DNA of 64,000 bases, taken from assembly GCA_014898425.1 (NCBI GenBank), contig RCSZ01000012.1, positions 2,046,001 to 2,110,000 on the forward strand. The letters run 5' to 3'. This document shows positions 1-9,881 of this stretch, one piece after another. The stretch is from Botryotinia globosa (lineage: Eukaryota; Ascomycota; Leotiomycetes; Helotiales; Sclerotiniaceae). The position numbers were made by a program, and so were the translations under genes. Numbering within the stretch: position 1 is the first letter of the stretch; each line of letters begins with the position of its first letter. The notes beneath the pieces were generated by a model that had not been told where the DNA came from, searched no databases, and saw only the letters and a program-made list of their open reading frames with translations.

Positions 1-1
1 T

Positions 2-742
2 GATGATTCTGCCGTTGCATTCGAACCCTTCAAAGATTTTTGCAAGCGTAGATTCTTGTGGTATTATGATTCGTATTTGACGGCTATAGAGAAAGCAAGA
101 AAAGAGGTTAAGGATCTTCAACCTTTTGCTCGAATGCCTTTTGAGGGTGGTGGAAATGCTATGGAGGGAAAGTTCGACTACACTGAACTCGAGAGACGGT
201 TGAGATTCATTCGTACTACTTTGGATGCCGAGACAGCTCATTGGGCTACCGAAGGACTATTGTCGCAGAAGAAGGAAAGTGGTGTGGCAGCAAATCTTCA
301 ACGTCAATTCGAACAAGTGGTTGAAGCATACAAGAGGGACAAGTCCGTAACCTTGGACATTGAATTAGATGATAAGAATCCTTTCGTATGGAACATTACC
401 TATTTCGGTCGCCCTATGACCAATCTAGACGGCGGACTATTCAATATTAAGCTCTACTTCAGCCCGAGATTTCCAGAAGAGCAACCAAGGGCCAAATTTG
501 AGACACCTTTATTTCATCACCGGATTGGACTTGATGGAACACCTTGCTATACTCCCAAACGCCCTGATGATGCAAAGTCTCATATCGAGTCTATCATTGG
601 AGCTTTAGAGGAAGTTTCACCACCATACGATCCACGAACATTGGTGAATGTGGAAGCTTCCAAACTCTTCTGGGGATCAGTGGATGACAAGAAGAATTAT
701 AATCGAAAGCTTCGGAGGTCGGTTCAAAGTAGCATGGAGTAA
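2..742 (+). CDS. Ubiquitin-conjugating (UBC-fold) E2-like protein, C-terminal part; 5' end outside window
   Basis: The frame is open from base 2, so the gene begins upstream of the window; 246 residues are visible. The C-terminal part is a UBC fold: a beta-meander with PFVWNITYFGRP and LYFSPRFPEEQPRAKFETP, then the active-site region. A cysteine (visible residue 182, GTPCY) sits where the E2 catalytic Cys is expected. The usual HPN triad is replaced by HHR (residues 172-174), and the helices after it (SHIESIIGALE, LVNVEASKLFWG) are E2-like. The segment before the UBC fold is charged and helical, as in large multidomain E2s of the UBE2Z/BIRC6 kind. Ubiquitin transfer is inferred from fold; the altered HPN motif makes activity uncertain. 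It is convergent with the next gene. No intron is seen in the visible part. Confidence 0.8.
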   Translation, partial: DDSAVAFEPFKDFCKRRFLWYYDSYLTAIEKARKEVKDLQPFARMPFEGGGNAMEGKFDYTELERRLRFIRTTLDAETAHWATEGLLSQKKESGVAANLQRQFEQVVEAYKRDKSVTLDIELDDKNPFVWNITYFGRPMTNLDGGLFNIKLYFSPRFPEEQPRAKFETPLFHHRIGLDGTPCYTPKRPDDAKSHIESIIGALEEVSPPYDPRTLVNVEASKLFWGSVDDKKNYNRKLRRSVQSSME

Positions 743-2113
743 GTTCGATCTCAAAGCGGACTTTGATACCGTGCGATATTTCGAGCAGTTTTCAATTTTT
801 GGGCGTCTTTTTTTTCATTTCATATCACGGCCTTTTTATACATAAAACAATCTTCTCAGATTTTGGCTGCCTAAATATTGGCTTGGTCAAAGCATGGCGT
901 AAACCAGGGGGAGTTTTCTTCATCGCGTTCTCTATGGGCTGGCTGGTCCCAGAGGTTTTGTCTTCAAATCAAGAGGCCCACTTCAACTTTTAACAGTGAG
1001 TCGGGTTAAACGAATTGAGCTGGCTAGGATTCGACGATAATATATGGTATGGATGGGGGGTAATGATATCCGTGTATTGATTCAGGATTGGCGTTATGAA
1101 AAATATGGGTAGGGTAATGGGGCAATGGGAGGAATGGAAGGGCTGGGTTGCTCTGGGATATGATGGATTATCTGGCTTTTTCATTCCTTTTTTGCTGCTC
1201 CTTGAAGAGACGAGGGGGTTGCTCGAATTATGGTGAGGTTGCAATAAAGCTGCGAATTTTAAAGGGGAATAAGCGAGACGGCAGAACAGAATGAAAGACG
1301 GAGGGTAAAGAGAGTGATTAAGAGAACATAAGAGATAAAATGATATAAGTTTAAATAGTTGAGGATCAATAATTGATCTCGATACAAATTCTGTGAGGTT
1401 GAGACGAGATGACTTGTACAAAAGAATGAGAGAAACGAGTGTATATTCAACGTGATTATGCCTTATTAGATACAATTAGATACACATCCATGGACATGTA
1501 ATGTAACATTGCCTAGATACTGACTACCTGAAATTGAAATGACGATTTAGTTTCAGGGCAAAGTTCGTTTTATGTGGAATTACATGCATGCTTTTATTCA
1601 TTCGTTTGTCTGGACTTTCGCCTTGCTGAACCCGAGGAGTAGAATATGGTCACGAGTGGTATGGTAGTAGTCTCGGTATCTACCTAGGTTAAACATGAAA
1701 TTGAGTTTGTAACACCCACCCACGAGAAGCAAATACCTGTGCAAGCAATTGTCTCTCGTTCTTGAAGATATATGTATGTACGCTCCTTTTTTGACGTTGG
1801 GATGCCATTGTTCCACTCAAGTTGGAACATTTATTTCATGTCTCATTGTCTTGAATATTATCGGCGATTTATTTTCAAGGTAGCGAGTCGAGTTTCGTAT
1901 TGCTGGGTGTTTCTAGTACATAGTGAGAAATATCGATTCCTTCCCCCCCTTCCTGTCAAATCTCACGTTGTGTAGTGTAGCGCAGGATTGTGCATATTTC
2001 AATGCCATAAAACGAATTTCATAATGGTATATGTATTTCTCGAAATCCCAAGCCGGTCAATCGCACCCAATCCACGCTCCCACCCGTTCGTTTCCTTCAA
2101 CGCCTACCCCCTT
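743..2113. other. Intergenic, convergent 3' ends
   Basis: About 1.4 kb between the stop of the E2-like gene (+) and the stop of TMA22 (-). It should contain both 3' UTRs. The open frames on either strand are low-complexity and resemble nothing I recognise. Confidence 0.6.
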
Positions 2114-2934
2114 TTAAACCTCCACCGGTTCCGCCTTCTTCTTCTTCGGCTCCTCAAGCACAATATTTTTCTTCGGAATGTTCTTATAATTCTTCATCAA
2201 AAACTCCCGCACATCTTCACTCACATCGCCCTGAACCGTAATTTCTTGTCCTCCACTTGCGACCTTCGTCACACTACTTCCCGTCGCGAATCTAGATCCG
2301 AATTCCTTCGCAACCTTCTTGAGCTCGAGTCCAAAGGCTTCGAGTCCCTGGACTTCGGTGACGTATTTACGTTTATTGCGCTCGACGCGCTTGATGCGGA
2401 CTTTGGAGGACGCGAGAGTTTCGTTTTGTTTGGCTTCGAGGGCTTCGGCTTTGGCGGCTTTTTTGGTGGCGTCTTTGGCGGCGCGTTTTTGGGCATCGAC
2501 ACTGAGGGTTGAGGTTGCTGCTGCGAGGGCATCTAGAAGGAGGGGAGTTAAAATTTAGCATGCAGCATGTGGGGAGCAAGAGAGGAAGTTAGCTATACCT
2601 TCAGACCATAATCGCTCGTACATAGTAGGGTATTTCTTCTCGAGCCATTCTTGACATTTCTTTACTGTGCCGCCATATTCGCAATACTAATTGCTTTTTG
2701 TTAATGATCTTGCCCTTGGTATCCTCATCCCTTTATTCAGATTAAGCCCCAAGCCGCATGAGATATAAGAGTAATGCCTACCTCAGGTGGTAACGAACAA
2801 ACTAATCTCTGTTATTAGCCTTCATGAAATCAAGATAGCGGGGTCGTTTATTCATTTGTAAACTTACCTCCACAATAAACAACATTTCTTGATTGGATTT
2901 CTGCAGGTGCAGTGGATTCTTCTACATCTGCCAT
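2114..2934 (-). CDS. TMA22: Translation machinery-associated protein 22 (density-regulated protein, SUI1 domain)
   Basis: Cytosolic ribosome-associated factor. The DENR/Tma22 family works with MCT-1/Tma20 in 40S recycling and re-initiation. Exons on the minus strand: 2934-2868, 2801-2782, 2686-2599, 2532-2114, summing to 594 nt (197 aa). The N-terminus carries the family's putative zinc-binding cysteines (YCGVCSLPPEYCEYGG, Cys 21, 24, 31, 40), followed by KKYPTMYERLW. The C-terminal SUI1 fold contains VTEVQGLEAFGLELKKVAKE, GSRFATGSSVT and GDVSEDVREFLMKNY, and ends in a KKKK-rich tail. Exon 2 is a 20-nt microexon coding the CSLPPE part of the cysteine motif. Splice sites are GTAAGT, GTAGGC and GTATAG with TAG acceptors. 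The next gene, Borealin-like, lies upstream on the same strand. Confidence 0.95.
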
Positions 2935-3963
2935 ATTTTCTTATAAATCTATGGGTAATTTGTGTTGAAATATTCTTGGTTACAATGATGATTTTGGTAT
3001 GTATTTGGAGGGGGAAACTCTTGATATGAGTTAAAGATGTATGAGCTCAAGAACCGTAATGGTGGGGTAGTTTTTCCGAAGGTGGCTTGCGGCCGCTTTA
3101 GTCCGTGTCTTGGCTTGTCTCCTATCATAAGCGGGTGTGAATATTCACGCTGTTCAAGAGATCTTGTTTTCATGTGAATTCTTACAGAAAGGACGCCTCG
3201 ATTTCAATTCCAATCATCAGATGATTTGCTCACACTGTAGCCGCACCAGGAGGGCTAGCGGGACGTCATCAATCGAGAAATCCAAGTGTCCTTCATGGGG
3301 GCAAGCCTACAAAACCTCTTCGCTCCCTGCGCTTGAATTAAGAATGGATCTATGTGCATTTTTGAAGGTTCATGATCATACAAGGTATCATCTGTCAGAC
3401 AAAACATACGTGTTGTATAGACTCCAACCAAGAGAGCATACATTACAAACGCTGACAATCCCAATTTTCCTACGTAACATTAGGTGCATTCAATAAAAGA
3501 CTTTTTTATTGGTATCAGAAAATCAAACGCCAATGATCCCTTGCTTCCCGTTATTCCAAATAGCTCATGCGATAATCTTTCGCCTTCCAATGCATACCCA
3601 GAGAAGCCTATAGAATGTAAACCCCTATTACTCCAATCGCTAAAGATACATTAAAAACCATCATTATCCATTTCCGATTCAAGCGATCATATTTTTCATT
3701 TCCCTATCAATCATTAAATCCAATTATAGCATCAAATCAAAATCCCAATGTTCAAAACCACAAATCACAATATCAAGGTTCTATATGCCCTATGGCGTTG
3801 ATTAAAAAGGGGTCACAGCCCATAACATTCTTAATCAAACACCATACAGGAAGTTCCCCACTCCAGAGTAGGAGTGTTTTCAATTGAGAGTCAATGCTTC
3901 ATGAACACAAGACGAATCGAAATTGGTGTAACAATGTATGAGATTGCAGCTGTTGAAATGGCC
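2935..3963. other. Intergenic between two minus-strand genes
   Basis: Holds the presumed TMA22 promoter (near 2935-3130) and the 3' region of the Borealin-like gene. Frames at 3137-3496 have no recognisable content. I see no RNA gene or repeat. Confidence 0.5.
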
Positions 3964-4874
3964 TCAGGCTCTCTTTCTCAACACTCTTCCAACAGCAGTG
4001 CTGGCTGGCTGTACGGGTTGCGCAGGTGCAGGTGCCGCCTTCTTGAGTCTTGCAGTAGGTGCCTTTTTAACAACAGTTTCAGTACTCGTATTGCTCACAT
4101 TTCTTCCTCGTGTAGTCTTTGGACCCGAAGTTGCGGTATTGGATCTTGCTCGATTAGTAGCAGCTCCAGCTGGATTCGTATGTGGTGCGACTTTTCGTCC
4201 TGCTCTTGTGGGCGGACGAGAATCTGTAGTAGATTTGACGGGTGGTGCGGGTTTTATTGGCGAGGCAGGTAAAGTTCGGGAGTTAGCGGATCTAGGTGAA
4301 AGTATTTGCTTTGGGTCCATATTGACACGAGAAGTCGTACGTTCAGGCAGAATAGGAGCAGCCTTTTGACGTTTCTTAGGGTTGTCAATATTATTTTCTT
4401 TGTCCAGACTTGCCTCGTCACTTTGAATTGTTAGTATATGTTCCATACTATTGCGGGGAAAACATACCTATTCCTTTTAGTAGTACGAGATGGTGCTGTG
4501 ACCTGAGTACTTGGACCACTTTCTGACTCCTCTACTGGAATCTTCTTTTGTGTGTTTTTTGGAGTGTTTTTTGCTGGAACTGGTGGTCCCACCTCCGAAC
4601 GCGCTCCTTGTGCACCAGTAGTATTGTGCTTCTCAAACAAATCACCAATGTTCTTTTTGCGCATTGAAATAGGTATGCGATTGACGCGAATTTCAATACG
4701 CGTCTTTAATCCTTGAGCTTGAACATTATATTGTGCTCTGAGCTTTCTAGCACGTTCAGTAACTATTCAAATGCAAAATCAGTATACAATTTGACGCGTT
4801 TTGGACATGAGTTCCTCACTTTCCAACTGCAAATTCTCCATCAGAGCTTGCTTTTGGCCTGTTGTGATCGCCAT
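3964..4874 (-). CDS. NBL1: Borealin N-terminal domain protein (Nbl1-like, chromosomal passenger complex)
   Basis: Exons 4874-4820, 4762-4468, 4408-3964 sum to 795 nt (264 aa). Residues about 7-60 match the Nbl1/Borealin N-terminal helix: QKQALMENLQLEITERARK, then RAQYNVQAQGLKTRIEIR and VNRIPISMRKKNIGDL. In other fungi this helix binds INCENP and Survivin (Sli15, Bir1) to place Aurora B kinase at centromeres and spindle. The rest is a basic, Ser/Thr/Pro-rich, probably disordered tail (TPKNTQKK, KKRQKAAP, GPKTTRGRN, VGRVLRKRA). That makes it much longer than yeast Nbl1 (about 73 aa), as is usual in filamentous ascomycetes. Intron 1 starts GTGAGG; intron 2 starts GTATGT and has a perfect TACTAAC branch site. 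It is divergent from RPN10 and shares about 520 bp of upstream DNA. Confidence 0.88.
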
Positions 4875-5393
4875 TTCGCGTGGGCTATTATATGTGTGAA
4901 ACTTTATGAATTTCTGTTATGATCCGTAGGAACAATTGCGATTCGATCGCTTCTGAATCTTTGTTTCGTGTGAATACAATTGAAGCTGTGTGGTGTTGTA
5001 TGGTGAGTGTGGACTGTAGAGTGTTGTGATGCTGATTGAGAATAAACATCATCGTTACTTTGTAGATTGTTATCCGTTCATAGGTTACCTATCGAAGTCG
5101 CTTGCTAAGCGCCACAGATGTGTGGCTAAACTTTCTTGCTCCCCCAATTCTGAAGAAGTTACAGGGATTGGCACTGCTCCGAAGCTAGCGATGCTTGCTG
5201 TACTTTAGCATTAACGCGCAAACCATAGCTACCTTGAGCAATCTGCAACATCAACCAGTTCATCCCCATCAACAGATTAATTCATACTTACCACTTACGA
5301 TCGTCCTCTACCACATATCCGACTCAACTACTCAAATACAACTTCCAAAAGAAAGGTTCCGCACATTTGCCAAACGGCAGTTAATTCGACAAG
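4875..5393. promoter_or_regulatory. Shared divergent promoter, NBL1 / RPN10
   Basis: 519 bp separate the two start codons, which point away from each other, so both promoters and 5' UTRs must lie here. No gene-sized frame is convincing. I did not identify a specific factor site. Confidence 0.5.
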
Positions 5394-6363
5394 ATGGTTC
5401 TCGAAGCAGTAATGGTTGTGGTGGATAACAGTGAAAGCAGTCGAAATGGAGATTATACACCAACACGTTATGAAGCGCAATCCGATGCCGTTTCTTGGAT
5501 TTTTTCTACCATCACTCAAGCCAATCCAGAATCTTCAGTTGGTTTAATGTCCATGGGAGGTAAAGGACCAGAGGTTCTTGTTACCTTAACAACTGATCAT
5601 GGAAAGATCTTGGATGGATTACATCGTACTAAGACGAAGATTCGTGGATCTAGTCACTTAGCTACTGGAATTCAAATCGCCGGTGTATGTTATCGTCTCT
5701 TTTATAATCCTACTTGTTGTCCGGGCATGCTAGTTGGGGTAAATGCTGATGTATGTATCCTCGTAGTTGGCACTCAAACATCGACAAAACAAATCCCAAC
5801 GTCAACGTATAATCGTTTTTACTTGCTCTCCAATCGCAGAAGATGAAAAATCCCTTGTCAAGCTCGCCAAAAAGATGAAGAAGAATAACGTTTCAATCGA
5901 TTTCGTTGCGTTTGGAGAGCTCGATGATGATGTCACCAAAAAATTGACAGCCTTCAATGAGAATGTCAAGGGAGGTGATGGATCACATTTGGCCATTATT
6001 CCACCAGGACCCCAGCTTCTCAGTGATCAGTTAATGACTTCACCAATTCTAAATGGGGATGGAGCTACAGGAGGAGTTGGAATGGGTGGAGCTGAGACAA
6101 GTGGTGATGCTGGCGCATTTGAGTTTGGTATCGATCCAAGCGTAGACCCAGAGTTGGCATTGGCATTGAGAATGAGTATGGAGGACGAGAAAGCTCGGGT
6201 TGAGAAAAACGAGAAAGATCGACTAGAAAAGGAAGCAGCGGAGCAGTCTGCATTAGGAGAGATTAAGGAAGAGGATGAGGCATCCGCACCTCTATTGAAT
6301 AAGGACGGAGAAGCTAGTGGGAGTGGGGACAAGAAAGACGATGATAAAATGGATACGGCTTAG
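5394..6363 (+). CDS. RPN10: 26S proteasome regulatory subunit Rpn10 (S5a), ubiquitin receptor
   Basis: Exons 5394-5684 and 5767-6363 sum to 888 nt (295 aa). The N-terminal VWA domain begins MVLEAVMVVVDNSESSRNGD and continues RYEAQSDAVSWIF, VGLMSMGGKGPEVLVTLT, then across the intron LALKHRQNKSQRQRIIVF and KKMKKNNVSIDFVAFGE. One ubiquitin-interacting motif is seen at about residues 224-241 (DPELALALRMSMEDEKAR), as in yeast; the human protein has two. The tail is acidic and ends KDDDKMDTA. The protein sits between base and lid of the 19S particle and binds polyubiquitin chains. The donor is GTATGT and the acceptor CGTAG. The start is fixed by the conserved MVLEA start. Confidence 0.97.
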
Positions 6364-6825
6364 ATGAGGAGTTGAAGTATAGGGCGGGGAAATGATGGAT
6401 GGATTGCTAATTGAATGAATGGTTGGGGCTGCATGGCAAACTGGCGTTTGGTATGTACCAATAGATATCATATACAATGGTATTTGGCTCTTTTGTCAAC
6501 AAATTACTTCTAGTTTGTATACTCCTCGACTCCTCTGAAGTTTGGCCTGTGAAATATCGGCACGTATCCTCAATATGATGCTCAAGTCCCAATAAGTACC
6601 TTCTATGCCCGAAATTATGTCCACACTTGCCTTCGCCTTCTTAGTCGTAATGTGAGAGATCTGATCAGGTACTCCTGCATTCAGTATCAGATCCAGAGAT
6701 GTTCCCCGCTGTTTTGATCAGTGAGAATATATCTTCTGAGCCCACGATACCACCTCGCTTTTCCACTAGTCCGTTGGCTCTCCACGTGAATCCATTGATC
6801 CATCTGCCCATAACCCCCTTCCAAA
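6364..6825. other. Intergenic, convergent 3' ends of RPN10 and TRS23
   Basis: 460 bp between two stop codons on opposite strands, presumably both 3' UTRs. Nothing else is recognised. Confidence 0.5.
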
Positions 6826-7512
6826 TTACCTCATGTTAACCCCCCTGACCCACCTCTCCACGCCTCTCTCAAATCTCTCACACCTAACCGGCATCTCTAA
6901 CTGATAAAACGGGTTCTTCATCACATAATCCGCATACAGTTCGTATATCTTCCTCAATATGCTATCAACATTTGGCATGCCAGGTTCAGTAAATAGGAGA
7001 AACTTCGTGCCAGTGAGAGTCTGGAAACATTGGAGTCGGAACAAAGTCGTTTCGAGCACTTCGATGCCGGAGGGTGGATCTGGTCGGTCATCGGATGTGG
7101 GAGTGGAGGAGAGGGTAGAGAGGGTAGAGAGTGTTTTGGAGTGAGATGTTGAAGGGAGAGAGGAGGCACCTGTTGGAGCGAGGTGAGAGGATGGGATGGG
7201 GTTTAGTCGAGTGGAAATAGCGTGGACTCTAGAGAGTTGTTAGTGAGAGTTCTAAGAAGAAGAAGTTCGAGATGGGTCCAATTGGGAAGTAAAAAGGGAA
7301 GAGAAAGGAAGAAGTTGTGTACCCGTGAAATGTTCCAGCAAGCACTAGATAGTCATTTATAGATAATTTGTTCAATCCATCTGCGAAATCTTTCTGGTAG
7401 ATAAGTCCACCAGCTTTATTTATTATTGTGAGGGCAAAAACAACCCTACGAATTAGATGTTAGAACTGCGATTCCGCGACTTCGTAGGGAAAGTTGGGAG
7501 TAGAACTTGCAT
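6826..7512 (-). CDS. TRS23: TRAPP complex subunit Trs23/TRAPPC4 (sybindin-like longin fold)
   Basis: Core TRAPP subunit that tethers ER-derived vesicles at the Golgi and forms part of the Rab (Ypt1) GEF. Exons: 7512-7511 (AT only), 7445-7323, 7228-6826, sum 528 nt (175 aa). The N-terminus reads MVVFALTIINKAGGLIYQKD then FADGLNKLSINDYLVLAGTFHG. A Ser/Thr/Pro-rich loop (residues about 52-88) replaces the short loop of other family members. The C-terminal half is highly conserved: TGTKFLLFTEPGMPNVDS, KIYELYADYVMKNPFYQLEM, PVRCERF. The start codon appears split by a GC-AG intron (donor AT|GCAAGT, acceptor CGTAG|G). Without that intron the conserved frame has no ATG before an upstream TAA. It is divergent from RPB4. 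Confidence 0.88.
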
Positions 7513-8070
7513 TTTGATATTTGATGCAGTGTTAAGAGCAATCGTTAGGAAGGAAGCTGAGAGAGTTATTCGTAGTAGAAATCAGTTGTTCGTTGGAAAC
7601 TTTGTGTTCGTAATCGTCCTTTTATTTTGTCTACACAATTCAACAATCCAAAATAGAATATCAAACTCGGCGCATTCTTTGAACATCCACAATATAAAGT
7701 TCGAGATGCATCAATATACAGTTGTCTGTAGCCTCGTCCCAAAACGGCTAAGTAAGCAGCCTTCCCCGGATTTCGAGAATTTGCCGACCAGCACATGTTT
7801 ATTGATAGATCGGCTGCAACTTAACTTTCTTTCTTCCTTTCAAGTCAACAAAATCACTTTTACAGCAAAACACGTCGAGTCTTTGCACAAAGTTGATTCA
7901 AACAAGTCGGACGCGCATTTCAAGGAAAGAATAGTTTTCTTTAATTACATAGTTAAATTCGAGACAACACAATCAGTCGGAAGAATAGTCAAAGTTATTG
8001 TATTCGACTTCCCACAGACCCACAGACGCATCCTTCAACCTTTCTCGAACCTACCTCTCCCTTCGAAACA
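7513..8070. promoter_or_regulatory. Shared divergent promoter, TRS23 / RPB4
   Basis: 558 bp between the starts of two divergent housekeeping genes. A 228-codon frame on the plus strand crosses this stretch and both first exons. I treat it as a chance frame. Confidence 0.5.
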
Positions 8071-8656
8071 ATGGCAACACCTGCCCCCACATCACGCTCT
8101 CGCGCTCCTCCAGCAGGTGACGAAGAAGCATCCACCGTTCTGAAGCTCGGAGAATTCCAAGATGTAGATGCGCTTACTCATTCTGAAGCCGCACTCGTTA
8201 TCAACGCGCTTGTCGCAAAGCGTCGTGGCGATCGCAAGAACGTTAATGAGACTGAGATATTGAGTAAGACGCAAGAATACCTGGATCATTTTGCGAGATT
8301 CAAGAGAAAGGAAAACGTGGAGGCTGTAGAGAGATTGTTGGGAAGTAGGGGAGAATTGGCGAAATTCGAGAGGGCGCAGTTGGGTAGGTGACTTGTGGTT
8401 TTTCCTTTGTTATACTTGAGTTTCTTGAAGGCTGAAAGGGGAGATGAGAGGGAACGGAGAAGGCAATTTGGGGAAGATGAATAACGAGGGTATCATTGGG
8501 AGAAGCAATGCTAACATGAGATGTAAAGGCTCATTATGTTGCGACACGGCCGATGAAGCGAAGACTTTGATACCCAGTTTACAAGACAAAATCAGCGATG
8601 ACGATTTGACAGAGTTATTGGATGAAATCACAAAGTTGATGGGATTTACGAATTAA
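8071..8656 (+). CDS. RPB4: DNA-directed RNA polymerase II subunit Rpb4
   Basis: Exons 8071-8383 and 8529-8656 sum to 441 nt (146 aa), near the usual fungal length. The sequence follows the Rpb4/HRDC-like fold: STVLKLGEFQDVDALTHSEA, ALVINALVAKRR, NETEILSKTQEYLDHFARFK, KENVEAVERLLGSRGEL, then after the intron DTADEAKTLIPSLQDKISDD and ELLDEITKLMGF at the end. Rpb4 pairs with Rpb7 to form the polymerase II stalk, used in initiation and in coupling transcription to mRNA export and decay. The 145-nt intron has donor GTAGGT, a TGCTAAC branch site and a TAAAG acceptor. Confidence 0.95.
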
Positions 8657-9881
8657 GAAGTCCTTTGGATTTGCTTTTGGTCACTAGATACTCACTTGAA
8701 TTCGGTATATACTCGAGTACCAGAAGCTACAGAAGAGTTTCAGCATGGATTCTATCGAGATTGGTTCGTTGAAGACATCAAACAGATACCTACGACAATA
8801 GTAGGCAGTCATGAAGGAAACCGTTTGGAGAACATCGATGCAGATAAAATGGATGGGCGTTGGGAATGGATTTCGTTACTTTCATAGGACGATCCGTGAA
8901 GAAAAGAGCATTGTTGCGGCGTTTTCTTTTTGTGGGTTCAGTTGTAGTTCGGAGAAAATGAGGCATGGGCAGTGAAGGGATATAATGAAAAGGGGCATGG
9001 AAGAGAGTATGGAAATTGCGGGCATGAAGATGGATGCGATAATACGAGGGGCATGAGAAAATGTATTGGATACACCCAGATACGTACCCAGTGTGTATTA
9101 ACACTTTTCTGGCTTTCAGGCCCTTGATGAAGGGACAAGCTGATAGTGGAGGTCAGGAGATGACAAAATATAAATGAATCTTCTCATTCCTCTTATTTTC
9201 ATGACCCAGAGAGTGTGAGCTGAAGTCGTTGAACTGAGATGATTTGATATTTGGGTACTTTACCACTTGGAGATCGATTGGGTGCTGAACCAAACAGAAT
9301 GAACGTAACATCTCCTCTTTTTCATTGATCATTTGTCTTAAAATGCCTTTTCAGCCCGCCAAAAATGATAATTTCTGCCGATCTCGCAGTTTTTGTAGTC
9401 CTGCAATTCTAAGGAAAGTATCTTTGGAGCTATACCTTATAATTGTCATCACGAAAGGTCCTCTATAAACACTTCATCTGTATGATACACTCAGCGGCAG
9501 CGTATGCAATCTCCCCTCTTCTCCTACGCCTCAAAACTTCTTACTATCTCATGGGAATTTTCCTATCTCCTGACCTGCGTAATGCTCTAACAAATTTGAC
9601 TTCTTCTCTCCTTGATTTGGAAGGAAGGTTTCAGAAAATTGATCTCAAATGAATTCGAATAGAATCTTGTTGATTTTAATTTTATCTTCTCAAAAAGAAA
9701 TTGTCTCTCACAATGTTATTATCGATTTTCTCCTCACCTGCCTAGCTGGAGCTCTCCTTTCCCCCCTTTAGTCGAGGAGAGGAGAGGAAGGGTACTTGTA
9801 TACGCTGTCCCGCGGGTAAGCATGCGCATTACTGCTCGAGAGGTTGGTGTCGTTGAAACCTGGGCAGCATTATACCGCTAC
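8657..9881. other. Intergenic, convergent
   Basis: 1.2 kb between the RPB4 stop and the stop of the CorA-like gene. Short frames only (for example 8696-8887, 9443-9652), none with recognisable protein character. No repeat was seen. Confidence 0.5.

Noticed and set aside
990..1475. 161-codon minus-strand frame
   Set aside because: Ser/Pro/Leu-rich low-complexity translation with no splice context; lies in a probable convergent 3' UTR region.
1988..2512. 174-codon plus-strand frame opposite TMA22
   Set aside because: Antisense shadow of the TMA22 SUI1-domain exon.
7457..8143. 228-codon plus-strand frame across the TRS23/RPB4 divergent promoter
   Set aside because: It overlaps the first exons of two confidently identified genes, starts at an unlikely position and has no domain-like character.
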